64,000 bases of DNA from Roseofilum casamattae BLCC-M143 (GTDB lineage Bacteria > Cyanobacteriota > Cyanobacteriia > Cyanobacteriales > Desertifilaceae). Made by a program: the position numbers and the translations under genes. This document shows positions 8,140 through 17,935 of the stretch, piece after piece (positions within the stretch are counted from its first letter, which is position 1; the number at the start of each line of letters is the position of its first letter). The notes below the pieces were generated by a model that saw only the letters and a program-made list of their open reading frames with translations, was not told where the DNA came from and made no database searches. The stretch lies in the NCBI RefSeq assembly GCF_030068455.1, contig NZ_JAQOSQ010000014.1, forward strand, positions 62,001 to 126,000, read 5' to 3'.

Positions 8140-10827
8140 ATGAATTTCCCAGAAACGACTCAAACTGTAATCCAAGGCAATAAACCGCTTCTTTTAAATG
8201 ACTCGAATCAGATTTGGGTCATCGAGTCAGGGGCGATGGTTGTCTTTGCTGTTAGTGTCGTTAATGGGGTTGCCGAAGGGGCGCGTCGTTATTTGTTTAG
8301 CACTACTGCAAATGAAGCTCTATTCGGACTGTCGAATTTAGAGAATATTCCCTATCAACTGCTGGCGATCGCGATCGAAGAAACCACGCTCACCTCGTGC
8401 AGTTTGGCAGACGTCCTCCAGCCAGGAGCAGAAAATAGTTATAGTTCTCAAAAAAAACATATCGAGCAATGGAGCGATCGCCTCACCTCCTGTTTAGCGA
8501 ATACCAACATTGCCTTCACAGCGCCAGCTCCAATTGACTTCAACTCCACTACCGAACTTTCCGCATATCTAGAAAAACTTCACCACGACTTTCTCCACAG
8601 CATAGATCGACTCGAACAAGAAGAACTCGCCAGCAAACTCGCGCAATTTGAAGAACGCCAACGGCTGAACAACAAGAGCCAGCGCAGCAGTATTGGCGAT
8701 CTGGTTTCCGTGCTCAAACCGAAACAAGCCGAATTTCTGCAAGAAGGAACCCCCCTGCTGGTGGCAGCCGGTGCCGTGGGACGAGCCATGGGGATTGAAA
8801 TTCGTCCCGGAGCGCGATCGGATGATGCAGAGCGGATGAAAAACCCCCTAGAAGGTATTGCTCGCGCTTCCGGAATTCGCACTCGTCGGGCGATCTTAAG
8901 CGATCGCTGGTGGCAAAAAGACTGCGGCCCGTTACTTGCCTATACAGAAGAAGAGAAACATCCCGTGGCGCTGCTCCCCGGAAAACGAGGCGGCTATGAA
9001 GTATTCGATCCCGTCGCCGAAACTCGCACCCCCGTCACGCGCCGCATTGCCACCCAACTCCATCCCCTCGCCTACACTTTCTATCGACCTTTCCCAGAAC
9101 AAGCCTTAAATTTTTGGGAACTGCTGAAATTTTCCCTACGAGGTTTAGGATTAGATGTCATTACCATTCTCCTGATGGGAGTTCTCGCCGCTTTGGTGGG
9201 AATGGTAGTGCCGCAAGCCACGGGAATTTTGATGGATCGCGCCATTCCCGATGCCAACCGCAACTTACTCTTACAAATAGGACTGGCCTTATTCGCCGCT
9301 AGTTTCGGCAAAGCCATCTTTGAATTAGCCCAAGGTTTTGCCATTCTACGAGTCGAAGCACTCTTCAATTTCGCCAACCAAGCCGCGCTTTGGGACCGGT
9401 TGCTGAAACTGCGCATGTCCTTTTTTAGACAGTATTCCAGCGGCGATCTGCTCGATCGCACCACCACCTTCGACCAGATGCGCGAAGTCCTCAATGCTAA
9501 TGTATTGCGATCGCTCTTTACCGGTTTGTTCTCGCTGCTGAATCTGGGTTTAATGCTCTCCTATAGCGTTCCTTTGGCTCTCGCTGCGGGAGTCATTGCG
9601 ATCGCTAACTTTACCGTCACTATTATTGTCGGCAACATCACCCGCAAAAAAATCGAACCCCTACAAGAAATTCAAGGAGAAATTTTTGGACTCACCGTGC
9701 AACTGATCGGTGGGGTGTCCAAACTGCGCATTGCGGGAGCGGAAAAACGCGGCTTTGCTTACTGGACGAAAAAATATCGCGAACAGCTCATGCTCACCCT
9801 GAGTACCGAGGGAGTTGAAGATGCGGTAAACCTGTTTAATGTCCTCTTGCCTACTATCAGTTCGGTCATTATTTTTGCGATCGCCGCCCAACTCATTGCC
9901 ACCGCCCAAGCCCAAGGACAACCGGGACTTTCTACCGGACAATTTCTCGCCTTTAATGCCGCCTTTGGTATCTTAATTGCTGGCATTACCGACCTCAGCG
10001 ATACCCTCATCGAAATTCTCGAAGTCTTCGTCCTCTGGGAGCGAGCCAAACCCATCTTAACTGCCACCCCCGAAGTTGACTTATCCAAAGCCGATCCGGG
10101 TAAACTAAAAGGTCATGTCAAACTCGATCGCGTTACCTTCCGCTATCGAGAAGACGGTCCCCTCATTCTGAATGAAGTCACCATCGAAGCCAAAGCCGGA
10201 GAATTTATTGCGTTCGTCGGTCCTTCTGGAAGCGGTAAATCCACCACCATTCGCTTATTACTCGGATTTGAAACCCCAGAAGACGGAACCATTTACTATG
10301 ACGGTCAAGATTTAAGCGGTTTAGATATCTCCGCCATCCGCCGACAATTAGGCGTAGTTTTGCAAAATGGACGGATAAACAGCGACTCTATTTTTGAGAA
10401 TATTTCCAGCGGCGCCTTAGTCACCATGGACGAAGTTTGGGAAGCGGCACAAATGGCCGGTTTTGCCGAAGATATCGAAAAAATGCCCATGGGAATGCAT
10501 ACCGTGATTTCCGAAGGCGGCGGCAATCTTTCCGGAGGCCAGCGCCAACGACTCTTAATTGCGCGTTCCTTAGTTTTAAAGCCAAAAATCCTGATTTTTG
10601 ATGAAGCAACTAGTGCTTTAGACAACCGCACCCAAGCCATTGTCAGCAAAAGTTTAGATAACTTAAATGTTACCCGAATTGTCATCGCTCACCGTCTCAG
10701 TACCATTGTTAATGCCGATCGCATTTATGTCATTGAATCGGGTATTGTCGTCCAGCAAGGTACCTTTGACGAACTGGCAGCCCAACCCGGTTTATTCGCG
10801 CAACTGATGGCCAGACAAACCGCATAA
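8140..10827 (+). CDS. NHLM-type bacteriocin ABC exporter (permease-ATPase, no active C39 peptidase)
   Basis: This 895-residue fused ABC half-transporter matches the second NHLM exporter type. The N-terminal third has a cNMP/cupin-like stretch (WVIESGAMVVFAVSV) and a region shaped like a degenerate C39 peptidase (about 255-300, WWQKDCGPLL, HPVALLPG) without a clear catalytic Cys/His/Asp set. The membrane domain spans about 325-615. The ATPase domain has Walker A GPSGSGKST (about 694-702), signature LSGGQRQR (from about 797) and Walker B ILIFDEATSALD. It should export the processed peptide across the inner membrane with the HlyD-like protein at 13085. The usual partner exporter carrying an active C39 leader peptidase is not in the window. 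Confidence 0.92.
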   Translation: MNFPETTQTVIQGNKPLLLNDSNQIWVIESGAMVVFAVSVVNGVAEGARRYLFSTTANEALFGLSNLENIPYQLLAIAIEETTLTSCSLADVLQPGAENSYSSQKKHIEQWSDRLTSCLANTNIAFTAPAPIDFNSTTELSAYLEKLHHDFLHSIDRLEQEELASKLAQFEERQRLNNKSQRSSIGDLVSVLKPKQAEFLQEGTPLLVAAGAVGRAMGIEIRPGARSDDAERMKNPLEGIARASGIRTRRAILSDRWWQKDCGPLLAYTEEEKHPVALLPGKRGGYEVFDPVAETRTPVTRRIATQLHPLAYTFYRPFPEQALNFWELLKFSLRGLGLDVITILLMGVLAALVGMVVPQATGILMDRAIPDANRNLLLQIGLALFAASFGKAIFELAQGFAILRVEALFNFANQAALWDRLLKLRMSFFRQYSSGDLLDRTTTFDQMREVLNANVLRSLFTGLFSLLNLGLMLSYSVPLALAAGVIAIANFTVTIIVGNITRKKIEPLQEIQGEIFGLTVQLIGGVSKLRIAGAEKRGFAYWTKKYREQLMLTLSTEGVEDAVNLFNVLLPTISSVIIFAIAAQLIATAQAQGQPGLSTGQFLAFNAAFGILIAGITDLSDTLIEILEVFVLWERAKPILTATPEVDLSKADPGKLKGHVKLDRVTFRYREDGPLILNEVTIEAKAGEFIAFVGPSGSGKSTTIRLLLGFETPEDGTIYYDGQDLSGLDISAIRRQLGVVLQNGRINSDSIFENISSGALVTMDEVWEAAQMAGFAEDIEKMPMGMHTVISEGGGNLSGGQRQRLLIARSLVLKPKILIFDEATSALDNRTQAIVSKSLDNLNVTRIVIAHRLSTIVNADRIYVIESGIVVQQGTFDELAAQPGLFAQLMARQTA

Positions 10828-10873
10828 TATTATATTATATTGTTGTATCTTTATCCGCTATTGCATCACCATC

Positions 10874-11827
10874 ATGGAAGCTTTTGAGAAAATAATATCT
10901 ATTCTAGCATTTCTATCCATCGGCTTTTCCCTCGCCGAAGTTTATCTCACCGTCAACCAAATTTGGAAACGAAAGCACGAACGAGCGGTTGCGGAAAGTA
11001 TCTCAGTTACAGCCAACTTAGTTTCTCTCATTCCGGGTATTATCTTTGCGCTGAACTATCTGTTGCAAGGGGAAGTAATTGGTTTAATCGATACCACATT
11101 ATTCGGCGGTCTAGCAGTATTTTATATTCTGGTTGGCATGTCCTTATGGGTAGAAGGCGAGCGCCGAAAAGGACTATGGACATTAATCAAGCAAACGCTG
11201 AATTTAGAACGAAAAGAGGCAGGAGACTTAGCGCGATCGTTTTTCAAACCCTCGGGGGCAAAAAAAGTAATCAGTATTTTAAGCCAGGTTGCCATGATTG
11301 ATGAAGTGCTTGACGATCGCGAAAAGCAATTTATTCAAAATTTTGCTGATAATTGGAATATTAAATATTCGTGGGATGACTTGCAAAGCAACCGACCCGC
11401 AGGCGCTTCTTTGAACCTCATCGCATTGCGTCAGGACGTGCGCGACTATTTGGCCACCTCTCCACCGCACAAGCAGGTCTCGGAGTTTAACGATATTATT
11501 AATACGTTGGTCAATATTGATGAAGAAGTTTCCGAACAAGAACGATTGATTATTGGAGAACTCGAAGGATTATTCTCCGCTTATATCAACCAAGGATCTA
11601 ATCCGGCTCAATATCATGTCATCGTAGTTCCACAAAACGATCGCCAACTGCAAGTAGTCATGAATTTATCCGAACTCAGCGAGTATGAAGTTGCAGAAGG
11701 AACGGCTTATCATAGCGAGCCATTTTATTCCAAAGAATATGCCGATATTATCTCTCAAGGCTATCGCAGCTTGAATCTATTGAGCATCGTCACATTAACC
11801 GTACCGACAGAAGTTAATGCTTCTTAA
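10874..11827 (+). CDS. Membrane-anchored TerB-like protein of the export cluster
   Basis: This 317-residue protein has three N-terminal hydrophobic segments (about 8-26, 43-63 and 70-90) and a cytoplasmic C-terminal part. Residues about 125-250 resemble a TerB-like helical domain (QVAMIDEVLDDREKQFI, LVNIDEEVSEQERLII), with acidic DDRE and DEEVSEQE segments typical of the metal-binding TerB fold. It lies 46 bp after the exporter and before the cNMP-binding-like gene, so it is likely part of the same operon. TerB-like proteins recur beside secretion systems; the exact role here, possibly sensing or assembly of the exporter, is unknown. Confidence 0.7.
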   Translation: MEAFEKIISILAFLSIGFSLAEVYLTVNQIWKRKHERAVAESISVTANLVSLIPGIIFALNYLLQGEVIGLIDTTLFGGLAVFYILVGMSLWVEGERRKGLWTLIKQTLNLERKEAGDLARSFFKPSGAKKVISILSQVAMIDEVLDDREKQFIQNFADNWNIKYSWDDLQSNRPAGASLNLIALRQDVRDYLATSPPHKQVSEFNDIINTLVNIDEEVSEQERLIIGELEGLFSAYINQGSNPAQYHVIVVPQNDRQLQVVMNLSELSEYEVAEGTAYHSEPFYSKEYADIISQGYRSLNLLSIVTLTVPTEVNAS

Positions 11828-11966
11828 TGTTAAGGAGATTGCCTAAGAGAAAACTATGCTATAGTTCGGAACAGAAGAATGCCGCTGCATCTATCCCTAG
11901 CTATAGTTCTCAAGAAGATAAGAACGATTATCCACCGTCCCAAATTTATCCATGAGGTAAGCGATC

Positions 11967-12992
11967 GTGCAACAAACCCTATCTCAATTCCCCTATTTTG
12001 AAGTCCTGAAATCTCAGGATATTGATTGGATTGTGTCTAAATCTACAGTTGAAGACTGTGCCCCCGGAACCGTGCTCATTCAGCAAGGATCTCCAGTGGA
12101 TTCCATTTATCTCTCCTTATCTGGAACCTTAGCCGTGATGGTCTCTGGAGAACAACAAGCCGAGCAAGAACTCAAACAAATGCATGGGGGAGAAATGATG
12201 GGAGAAATGTCATTTTTAGACAATCATCCTCCCTCGGCAACCATTAAAGTTGTGGAACCTTCGCAAGTTCTCTCAATTCCGAAACAAAAGCTGGCACAAA
12301 AACTGGAAAATGATGGAGATTTTGCCGCTCGCTTTTATCAAGTATTAGCCGTAAAACTCTCCGGTCAGTTGCGCGGACTTTCAGATTTATTAACTCAGAC
12401 AGAAGCCACCGCAGCCAGTCAACCCTTACGCAAAGTTCTGTTAGTCTTTTCTATTCTCACCGATCGCGATATCTCTTGGGTCATCTCCAATGGTATTTCG
12501 CAAAAAGTGGGCCCCGGAACCACCTTAATCGAGCAAGGGAAACGGGTGCCAGCCGTGTATATTCTCCTCGAAGGCAACTTAGGCATCTACATCTCCCTCT
12601 CCGATAACGGCCGCAACCGGGAAAAACAAGTCGCAAACTCGTTTAAAGGCGAAATTTTGGGAGAAATGTCATTTGTGGAGACAGGAATGGCTTCTGCCAC
12701 CGTTAAAGCGGCGGAAAACTCTTGGGTCTTAGGGATCGATCGCGCCCAACTGGCCGCTAAACTAGAATACGATCGCTCCTTTGCCGCTCGCTTCTATCGG
12801 GCGATCGCCATTGTCCTCTCCAATCGATGGCGCGATCGCTTATTCCGTCGCGGTTTTTCGACTCTAGAAAGCGAGCAAAGCGATGTATTATCAGAAGATA
12901 TTGAAGCCGAAGACGAACTCGATCTCGATGTCATTGATGGGACTGCCCTCGCCGGAACTCGATTTGACTGGATGATTCGACAATTGCGCTAA
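11967..12992 (+). CDS. Protein with two cyclic-nucleotide-binding-like domains
   Basis: This 341-residue protein starts at GTG 11967, with GAGG (11954-11957) 9 nt upstream. Two tandem cNMP-binding folds are visible (about 1-130 and 150-290), each with a phosphate-cassette-like segment, GEMSFLDNHPPSATI and GEMSFVETGMASATV. In both the Arg that contacts the cyclic phosphate in CRP/PKA is replaced (PPSA and MASA), so classical cAMP binding is doubtful. There is no DNA-binding domain; the C terminus is an acidic tail followed by FDWMIRQLR. It lies between the TerB-like and HlyD-like genes and is most likely a regulatory or structural accessory of the NHLM exporter, whose own N terminus also looks cNMP-like. 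Confidence 0.82.
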   Translation: MQQTLSQFPYFEVLKSQDIDWIVSKSTVEDCAPGTVLIQQGSPVDSIYLSLSGTLAVMVSGEQQAEQELKQMHGGEMMGEMSFLDNHPPSATIKVVEPSQVLSIPKQKLAQKLENDGDFAARFYQVLAVKLSGQLRGLSDLLTQTEATAASQPLRKVLLVFSILTDRDISWVISNGISQKVGPGTTLIEQGKRVPAVYILLEGNLGIYISLSDNGRNREKQVANSFKGEILGEMSFVETGMASATVKAAENSWVLGIDRAQLAAKLEYDRSFAARFYRAIAIVLSNRWRDRLFRRGFSTLESEQSDVLSEDIEAEDELDLDVIDGTALAGTRFDWMIRQLR

Positions 12993-13084
12993 CCCAGTTA
13001 ATTATGGGTGTATCTAGCTTTGAACATCAATCCTAAATCTGCCTATTAAAAATTGCGATCGCACAAATTTAGAGTAAATCAATT

Positions 13085-14707
13085 ATGCCCAGTCCAGATA
13101 AAGATGCTAAATCGAGCATTTTTCGCCAAGAATCTTTAGAACAACTTTCTTCACCCGAACGTCTCGACCAATTAATGCAAGTCGTGAGTCCGAAAGACTG
13201 GCTGCCTTTAACCGTGCTGGGTGCTTTAGTCTTTGTCGGCTTAGTTTGGAGTATTTTCGGACGCATTCCCATTACCGTGCAAGGGAAAGGCATTCTCATC
13301 GATCCGCGCCGCATTGTCGATTTCCAATCCCCCATTTCCGGACAATTAGAAAACTTGCATGTCGAACCCGGTCAATGTGTCGAGAAAAACACGTTATTAG
13401 CCACGATTGAACCCTCTCAATTGCGCAATCAGCTTCAGTTAGCCGAAACCAAAAAAGCAGAATTAGAAGGGCAGTTTCAGCAAATCGCTCTCTTATTAAA
13501 CCAAAAAAATCGCCGCGAGCTAGAAGCCATTAATGCTTCTAGAACCAGCATCCAACAACGGCTCATCGATACGCGATCGGTGACTCCCCTACTGAAAGCA
13601 CAAGGCTTAGACTCCATTGCCGAGCAACGAGCCAGCTTGCAAGAGCAGTTGCGAAATACGCAAAATCTCAGCCCCATTCTGAAGGATACAGTCTTGCAGG
13701 CGATCGCAGAACAGCGTCAGAGCGCCCAACAGCGTTTAGAGAATGCCAGAAAACTCGCTCCCCTATTAGCCGAACGAGTGGAGAAGCGCAAAGCCCTATT
13801 TCTTGAAGGAGCGCTGCAAGAAGACTCTATCTTTGAGGCCGAACAAACTTATATTGGAGCCTTAGAAAATATTTCCCAACTTGAAGCGGAACTCAAAGAT
13901 CTGGACGTGCAAGAAGCCGATGCCAGACGGCAGTCTGTGGAAAACTTGAGTCAAGTCAGTAACTTGCAAGCCCAACTGAAAGCTCTGGAAGTGCAAGAAA
14001 CAGAAGCAGAAAAGCGCTATTTAGATAATCTGAATGAGGCTAGCAAACTCAGTACCGAGCTGGAAGAATTAGAAACGCGAGAAAAACGCTTAGAGCAAGA
14101 AACCTTACAACAACTAAATACGAAACGCAATCAAATTCAGGAAGTCGGACGCGAGATCGATCGACTGGAAAAACAAATTGCCGAAAATAGTCAAATTATC
14201 AGCCCTAATGCCGGTTGCATCTTTGAGATTACCGCCACAACCGGGCAAGTAGTTTCCACCGGAACTCGTTTAGGTTCGATGAATATGGCAGGTGCAGAAG
14301 AGAATACGATCGCTATTACTTATTTCCCGCTCAAAGACGGTAAGAAAATTCAACCCGGAATGCCGATTCAAATTACTCCAGATATTGTCAAACAACAGCG
14401 TTATGGCGGTATTGTTGGCACCATTACCTCGGTGTCTGCTTTTGCCGTGACTCAAGAAGGAGCAACCACCATTGTTGGTAACTCCGATGTAGTGAAAGGA
14501 TTAATTTCTAGCGGTGGCGCGATCGAAATTAGAGCCGAGCTGGAAAACAGTTCTGATAATTTTAGCGGTTATCAATGGTCCTCTTCTCAAGGGCCGCAAC
14601 TCGAAATTACCTCCGGAACTACAACAACCGCACGAGTTCAGGTAGAAGAGCGATCGCCCATTACTTTCGTCTTACCTATTCTACGGGAATGGACGGGGGT
14701 TTATTAG
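13085..14707 (+). CDS. NHLM-type bacteriocin secretion protein, HlyD family
   Basis: This 540-residue membrane fusion protein has one N-terminal TM segment (about 40-58), then a biotinyl-lipoyl-like hairpin (VDFQSPISGQLENLHVEPGQ and later ISPNAGCIFEI). Between them is a long coiled coil (about 125-380) of repeated Gln/Glu/Leu-rich helices, followed by a beta-barrel domain. It would bridge the inner-membrane exporter toward the periplasm or outer membrane. It is the last gene of the plus-strand run that begins at the precursor and ends 26 bp before the convergent CHAT gene. The coiled coil contains internal near-repeats (QRLIDTRS, EQLRNTQN, QRLENARK) that probably set its length. Confidence 0.9.
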   Translation: MPSPDKDAKSSIFRQESLEQLSSPERLDQLMQVVSPKDWLPLTVLGALVFVGLVWSIFGRIPITVQGKGILIDPRRIVDFQSPISGQLENLHVEPGQCVEKNTLLATIEPSQLRNQLQLAETKKAELEGQFQQIALLLNQKNRRELEAINASRTSIQQRLIDTRSVTPLLKAQGLDSIAEQRASLQEQLRNTQNLSPILKDTVLQAIAEQRQSAQQRLENARKLAPLLAERVEKRKALFLEGALQEDSIFEAEQTYIGALENISQLEAELKDLDVQEADARRQSVENLSQVSNLQAQLKALEVQETEAEKRYLDNLNEASKLSTELEELETREKRLEQETLQQLNTKRNQIQEVGREIDRLEKQIAENSQIISPNAGCIFEITATTGQVVSTGTRLGSMNMAGAEENTIAITYFPLKDGKKIQPGMPIQITPDIVKQQRYGGIVGTITSVSAFAVTQEGATTIVGNSDVVKGLISSGGAIEIRAELENSSDNFSGYQWSSSQGPQLEITSGTTTTARVQVEERSPITFVLPILREWTGVY

Positions 14708-14733
14708 AACAGAGCGATACTCCTCTCCAACAG

Positions 14734-17610
14734 TTATTTACCATGACCCATTGCTTCGCCAACTAGGGTAAATGCCGCCCACGATCGCGGATTGGGATAT
14801 TCTTGCATTGTTGCTAACATGGCTTGGCGCAAGGCAGCCGAACGATCGCTGGTTTTCTCCAATTCTTGATAAAATGTTTGCATCAACGCGGAAGTTGGAT
14901 TATCGTCAACGTCCCACAACGAGACTAATACGCTCGGCGTTCCTGCAGCAATGAGCGATCGCGATAAGCCGATAATTCCATCTCCAGTAATCTCGCCCCG
15001 TCCCGTACTGCAGGCGCTCAATACTACCATTTGCGCCGTTAGCTTTAAATCTAAGATTTCCTCGGAGGTGAGCCATCCGTCGGTTTCGGACGTGGTTCCG
15101 GAGGGAGTGAGTGCCAGAGCACCAGGGGAGCGAAACCCGAGGACTTCGAGTTGATCCAATAATCCGTGGGTGGCTAAATGGATCCAGGGTGCTTTTTCCA
15201 TGCGACTGGCAATAGTTTCTTCTGTCGCGCGATCGCCAATTATTGCCTCAGTGCCCAATAAATTGGCGATGACAACCGCTTCGGCTTCCGCACCGGGGAG
15301 GGGACTGAGCGGCTCCGGTTTCTTCTCTGGAGCGGGTGCTAGGCTGGGCATTGTGGGGTTGCCGACGACTAGTGGAGTGCCCCGGTTGGAACGCAGTTGT
15401 TGCGATCGCTCGTGGGTGAGTCCCAATACCTGAATTGAGGGTGCCGCGAGCACGGTATGCTTTTCAATTAAGTACATCCCGTCGTTATCTTGCAATGCGG
15501 GAAAGGGGACTAAAAACAAACTGCCTTGGGGAATAAAAATAATGCGATCGTCAATATTACTCGGCAATAAATCGACAATGGGTTCGATCAAGAGTTGATA
15601 ACTTTTTTTCAAACGGCGATTAATTTTCCTTTTTTTCTGCGGAGTTGACGGTGTTGAAGTTGTGGGTTCTTTCACCGTTTCTTGTACCCCCGCGCGGGTA
15701 GATTCTACCCACTCATTCACCCCTTGTTGGACGCCGCGACTTCTCCCAGTTACTGCAGCCACTCGCGTCCGTTCTGCCGCATCCTCTAGAGTAATGCCTA
15801 AAGTTTCTAATTCCACCGATCGCAATTCAATCGTGCCATTCGGTTGAATCACCCAAATATAGAGAATTTCTCCGACAATGGAGTATTCGACAATGGTTGC
15901 TTGTTGCTCTTTGGCAATGCGACGAATATCCTCTAATGTCGGCGGTTCCGGAGCCGAAAAACGCTCCGACGGTTTGCCACTTAAGCGCGCTGCCAATAAC
16001 TCCACAAACGCCCTCGCTCTACCTCGTTCTGCCACTTCTAGGGCTGCTTCTCCTTGTTGCTCGGCAATCAATGCTTGTTGCAATTTCTCGTAAGTTGCGG
16101 CTTGAGTTTCAAATAGAGACACCTTATCTTCATCGCGCAAACCGGGACGCAATTCTTCCCAAATTGCGATCGCCTCGCGCAAGGGAGGAATTGCTTTTTT
16201 CGAGTTATCTCGATCGAGATATAAAGTACCGATGCGATCGTAAATTAACCCAGAACCGGCGCGATCGCCAATTGCTTTGCGCAGCTCTAAGGCTTTCTGA
16301 TACGACTCGACAGCAACCTGAGTTTCGCCAGCAGTACGAGCCAGATCGCCCAAATGAGTTAGGGTAGTGGCAATACCGGCGCGATCGCCAATTTCTTCTC
16401 CTAAACTTAATGCTTGCATCAGCAGCGACTTCCCTTGTTGCGGTTGCTCTAAATAACCATAAGTACTGCCAATTTGGTCTAAAGTAGTGCGAATACCATA
16501 ATCCTTACCGTTATAACCGTCGGGCAATAGTTCGTAATACTTTAGCGCTCGCTTTGCCGAACTCAGGGCCTCTTCATGCTTGCCCACCTTATTTTGCACC
16601 CGTGCCAGGGCATTATATAACTGTCCTTGGTCTTTCGGCAGTTCGTACAAGCCTCCTTCTAACGGGATGCCTCCCCGCTCTTGCTTGTCCATCACCACCA
16701 ACGCTTCCTCAATGGCTTCTTGCGCTTGCGGATATTGTCCTAATTTCTCATAACTATCGGCTAAACTGGTCAGAGATTCTCCCAAACCGGGCAAATCGAC
16801 TAACTCCCTGCGAATGCCCAACACTTGGCGCCGAATAGCGATGGATTTGGCATACTCGCTCAATTGGCTATAACTGTCACCCATGCGGTTGAGCGCGTCG
16901 GCTTGCTTGCGGCGATCGCCACTTTTCTCGTAAACGGCTAAGGCTTGGCGAAATGTCTCTAAAGCCTCTTCAAAATTCCCTTTCTCGTAAATATCTTCGG
17001 CTTGCGCGAATAAATCCACCGCATCATTACTAAATACGCATACCGTCGCTGGCGTCACCGGGCATCTCTTTTCCGCGAGAGGATTATTGAGCAGATTGAG
17101 CGATCGCAGTTGCTGCAACTTGGGGAAAGATTCGGGTAATTTGCGAATTTGGTTGTCCTGAACCACCACGTAGCCTAAATTCGGCAAATTGCCCAAAGGC
17201 GTAATATCTTTTATTTTGTTTCCAGCTAATAATAAAAAGCTCAGTTCTGGTAAATTTGCCAGGGGCGAAATATCGGTAATTTGATTAAAACTCAGATTGA
17301 GTCCTTTCAGATGAGTCAGACTCCCTAGAGGGGCAATATTTTCAATCTCTTTCATCCCTAAATCGAGATTAACCATAGCCAGCAGTGCTTGTTCGGCTTC
17401 CGCACAATTTTCCGTTCCGGCAACCTCCAGCAAGACGGATACGGTATGGCGCTCTGGGGCAGATAACCGAGCCGCGCGATCGCACCATTGTTTAAAAGAG
17501 CGCTCTTGAGCTACTGCCTGGCTGCAAACGGCGCCCATCCCCATAGATATAGAGAATCCGAGAAGAGAAGATAGAGCGAGCTTCAGTGGCGATCGTCGTA
17601 ATTGGGTCAT
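14734..17610 (-). CDS. Secreted LRR-TPR-CHAT protein (caspase-like peptidase fold)
   Basis: From the ATG at 17610 this is 958 residues; an upstream TTG-type start (17667) would bury the signal peptide. Residues 1-35 are a signal peptide ending SQAVAQ. Next come four to five leucine-rich repeats (about 85-185, LKGLNLSFNQI, LSFLLLAGNKI), then TPRs (about 205-500), a linker, and a C-terminal CHAT domain (about 640-955). The CHAT dyad is present: H815 in HLATHG and C867 in LSACSTG. CHAT proteins are caspase/separase-fold peptidases or their inactive relatives, usually sensing through TPRs. The LRR addition and the signal peptide point to a periplasmic or extracellular location. It is convergent with the RiPP secretion gene and probably independent of it. 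Confidence 0.9.
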   Translation of the reverse strand: MTQLRRSPLKLALSSLLGFSISMGMGAVCSQAVAQERSFKQWCDRAARLSAPERHTVSVLLEVAGTENCAEAEQALLAMVNLDLGMKEIENIAPLGSLTHLKGLNLSFNQITDISPLANLPELSFLLLAGNKIKDITPLGNLPNLGYVVVQDNQIRKLPESFPKLQQLRSLNLLNNPLAEKRCPVTPATVCVFSNDAVDLFAQAEDIYEKGNFEEALETFRQALAVYEKSGDRRKQADALNRMGDSYSQLSEYAKSIAIRRQVLGIRRELVDLPGLGESLTSLADSYEKLGQYPQAQEAIEEALVVMDKQERGGIPLEGGLYELPKDQGQLYNALARVQNKVGKHEEALSSAKRALKYYELLPDGYNGKDYGIRTTLDQIGSTYGYLEQPQQGKSLLMQALSLGEEIGDRAGIATTLTHLGDLARTAGETQVAVESYQKALELRKAIGDRAGSGLIYDRIGTLYLDRDNSKKAIPPLREAIAIWEELRPGLRDEDKVSLFETQAATYEKLQQALIAEQQGEAALEVAERGRARAFVELLAARLSGKPSERFSAPEPPTLEDIRRIAKEQQATIVEYSIVGEILYIWVIQPNGTIELRSVELETLGITLEDAAERTRVAAVTGRSRGVQQGVNEWVESTRAGVQETVKEPTTSTPSTPQKKRKINRRLKKSYQLLIEPIVDLLPSNIDDRIIFIPQGSLFLVPFPALQDNDGMYLIEKHTVLAAPSIQVLGLTHERSQQLRSNRGTPLVVGNPTMPSLAPAPEKKPEPLSPLPGAEAEAVVIANLLGTEAIIGDRATEETIASRMEKAPWIHLATHGLLDQLEVLGFRSPGALALTPSGTTSETDGWLTSEEILDLKLTAQMVVLSACSTGRGEITGDGIIGLSRSLIAAGTPSVLVSLWDVDDNPTSALMQTFYQELEKTSDRSAALRQAMLATMQEYPNPRSWAAFTLVGEAMGHGK

Positions 17611-17935
17611 GTTAAATACAAGATAGCTAGAGGGAATACTTAGTATAAATACGGGCAAAATATGCAAATTAATTGAATCTTCATATTAAGTTTATCCGTC
17701 ACTGAGAGTAGAAAGCGAAAAAATTAGGCCAATCTTCATACTTTAAACTATCAAAGTTCAGTTGCTTCCTGGAAGATGGACAGAAATATAACTGGTACAT
17801 TGGATTGTAATAGCAAGTTTGCTTGAGGTCGCATCAGGAAAAAGGTCATAGAAACTGATTTTTATATCGATTTCTTCACCATTTCACTAATTCTGTTTCG
17901 ACACTAAAGTTAACCCATCAAAGGAGCATATTCTC
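17611..17935. other. Divergent intergenic region upstream of the CHAT and PEP-CTERM genes
   Basis: This 325-bp AT-rich spacer has no credible gene. It must contain promoters for both flanking genes. The only clear element is the ribosome binding site AAGGAG (17921-17926), 9 nt before the PEP-CTERM start. No riboswitch or RNA gene was recognised. Confidence 0.5.

Noticed and set aside
15897-16367. 156-residue open frame antisense to the CHAT gene
   Set aside because: It is a complementary-strand shadow of the well-supported CHAT/TPR gene, with no recognisable domain and no independent start signal.
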